A stretch of 64,000 nucleotides of DNA from Xenopus tropicalis (lineage: Eukaryota > Chordata > Amphibia > Anura > Pipidae): NCBI RefSeq assembly GCF_000004195.4, contig NC_030679.2, positions 16,176,712 to 16,240,711 on the forward strand, read 5' to 3'. The notes under the pieces are model-generated. The model made no database searches and had not been told where the DNA came from. It saw nothing but the letters and a program-made list of their open reading frames with translations. The translations under genes were made by a program, and so were the position numbers. Shown piece by piece: positions 63,775 to 64,000 of this stretch (positions are counted from its first letter, which is position 1; each line of letters begins with the position of its first letter).

Positions 63775-64000
63775 TTTTTTGTACTTATGGGTATTAGCTG
63801 GAGCCGGGGTTCTGTATTAGCTGGCAGGACTTGAGTAGTACTACAATTTGTCTCTCTTTCGGTGGAGACAGGATTTATTTTGTGTTGGGGGCAAATGAAG
63901 AGGGTTTGCCAAGGATATGTTATGCCCCACTTTCTTGCTTTTATTTTGTATAATATGTGTTCCCTTCTTGGTCTCTTTTGCGTTTAGGGATTATGTCCTA

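Larger units (their letters stand above)
58911..64000 (-). mobile_element. L1-3, minus strand, runs off the window
   Basis: A poly-T tract (58911-58920) marks the 3' end. ORF2 C-terminus, RT, endonuclease and ORF1 follow toward higher coordinates, with 5' UTR sequence from 63780 to the window edge. An internal deletion removes ORF2 between endonuclease and RT (near 61680). Confidence 0.9.

Overview
This window looks like an amphibian nuclear genome, most likely a clawed frog (Xenopus). It holds one recognisable host gene with introns. Almost everything else is interspersed repeats, in a mixture typical of Xenopus: many T2-type (Kolobok) miniature elements flanked by TTAA, CR1 and L1 LINEs, a Penelope-like element, a DIRS/Ngaro-like element, hAT elements with 8-bp target duplications, a piggyBac-like element and a Tc1-like transposon. 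No tRNA, rRNA, CRISPR array or bacterial-style gene was seen.

1-12,150: scattered old repeats, a 5'-truncated L2/CR1-like LINE on the minus strand (1,656-4,135), and the complete four-exon gene for the ileal bile-acid-binding protein (fabp6/gastrotropin; start codon 7,339, stop 10,910). An HNF1-like site and a TATA box lie upstream and an AATAAA signal downstream. Its introns hold a hAT miniature element, a promoter-like block with a palindromic pair of CRE sites, and a T2 fragment.

12,155-30,700: one CR1 LINE spread over about 18.5 kb by nested insertions. In order these are: an antisense CR1 that itself contains a Penelope-like element and several T2 elements; a full-length but decayed L1 with a 17-bp target duplication and a palindromic T2 miniature element inside its second ORF; a 3.3-kb non-autonomous piggyBac-like element; and a second antisense CR1 fragment with a perfect 98-bp palindrome inside it. 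That fragment is flanked by a direct duplication of about 390 bp.

30,700-39,570: older accessory DNA. It contains a local duplication in which only one copy received a small LINE tail, a TIR element hosting a hAT miniature element, a decayed Ngaro-like retrotransposon (RNase H, tyrosine recombinase, SGNH hydrolase order) and L1 fragments.

39,570-53,270: two CR1 copies in opposite orientation around a 5' L1 fragment. The L1 is split by a young non-autonomous LTR element with nearly identical LTRs, an intact Gag-like ORF and no pol. A solo LTR of the same family sits in the right-hand CR1, whose ORF1 (SGNH esterase type) is intact. A broken Tc1-like transposase gene follows.

53,270-64,000: unassigned stretches, a promoter-like GC-rich block, a hAT element, a degenerate tandem array, a T2 miniature element and a minus-strand L1 with a large internal deletion that runs off the window end. 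Apart from fabp6, no sequence here looks like a working host protein gene. Boundaries of old repeats are approximate unless a target duplication is stated.
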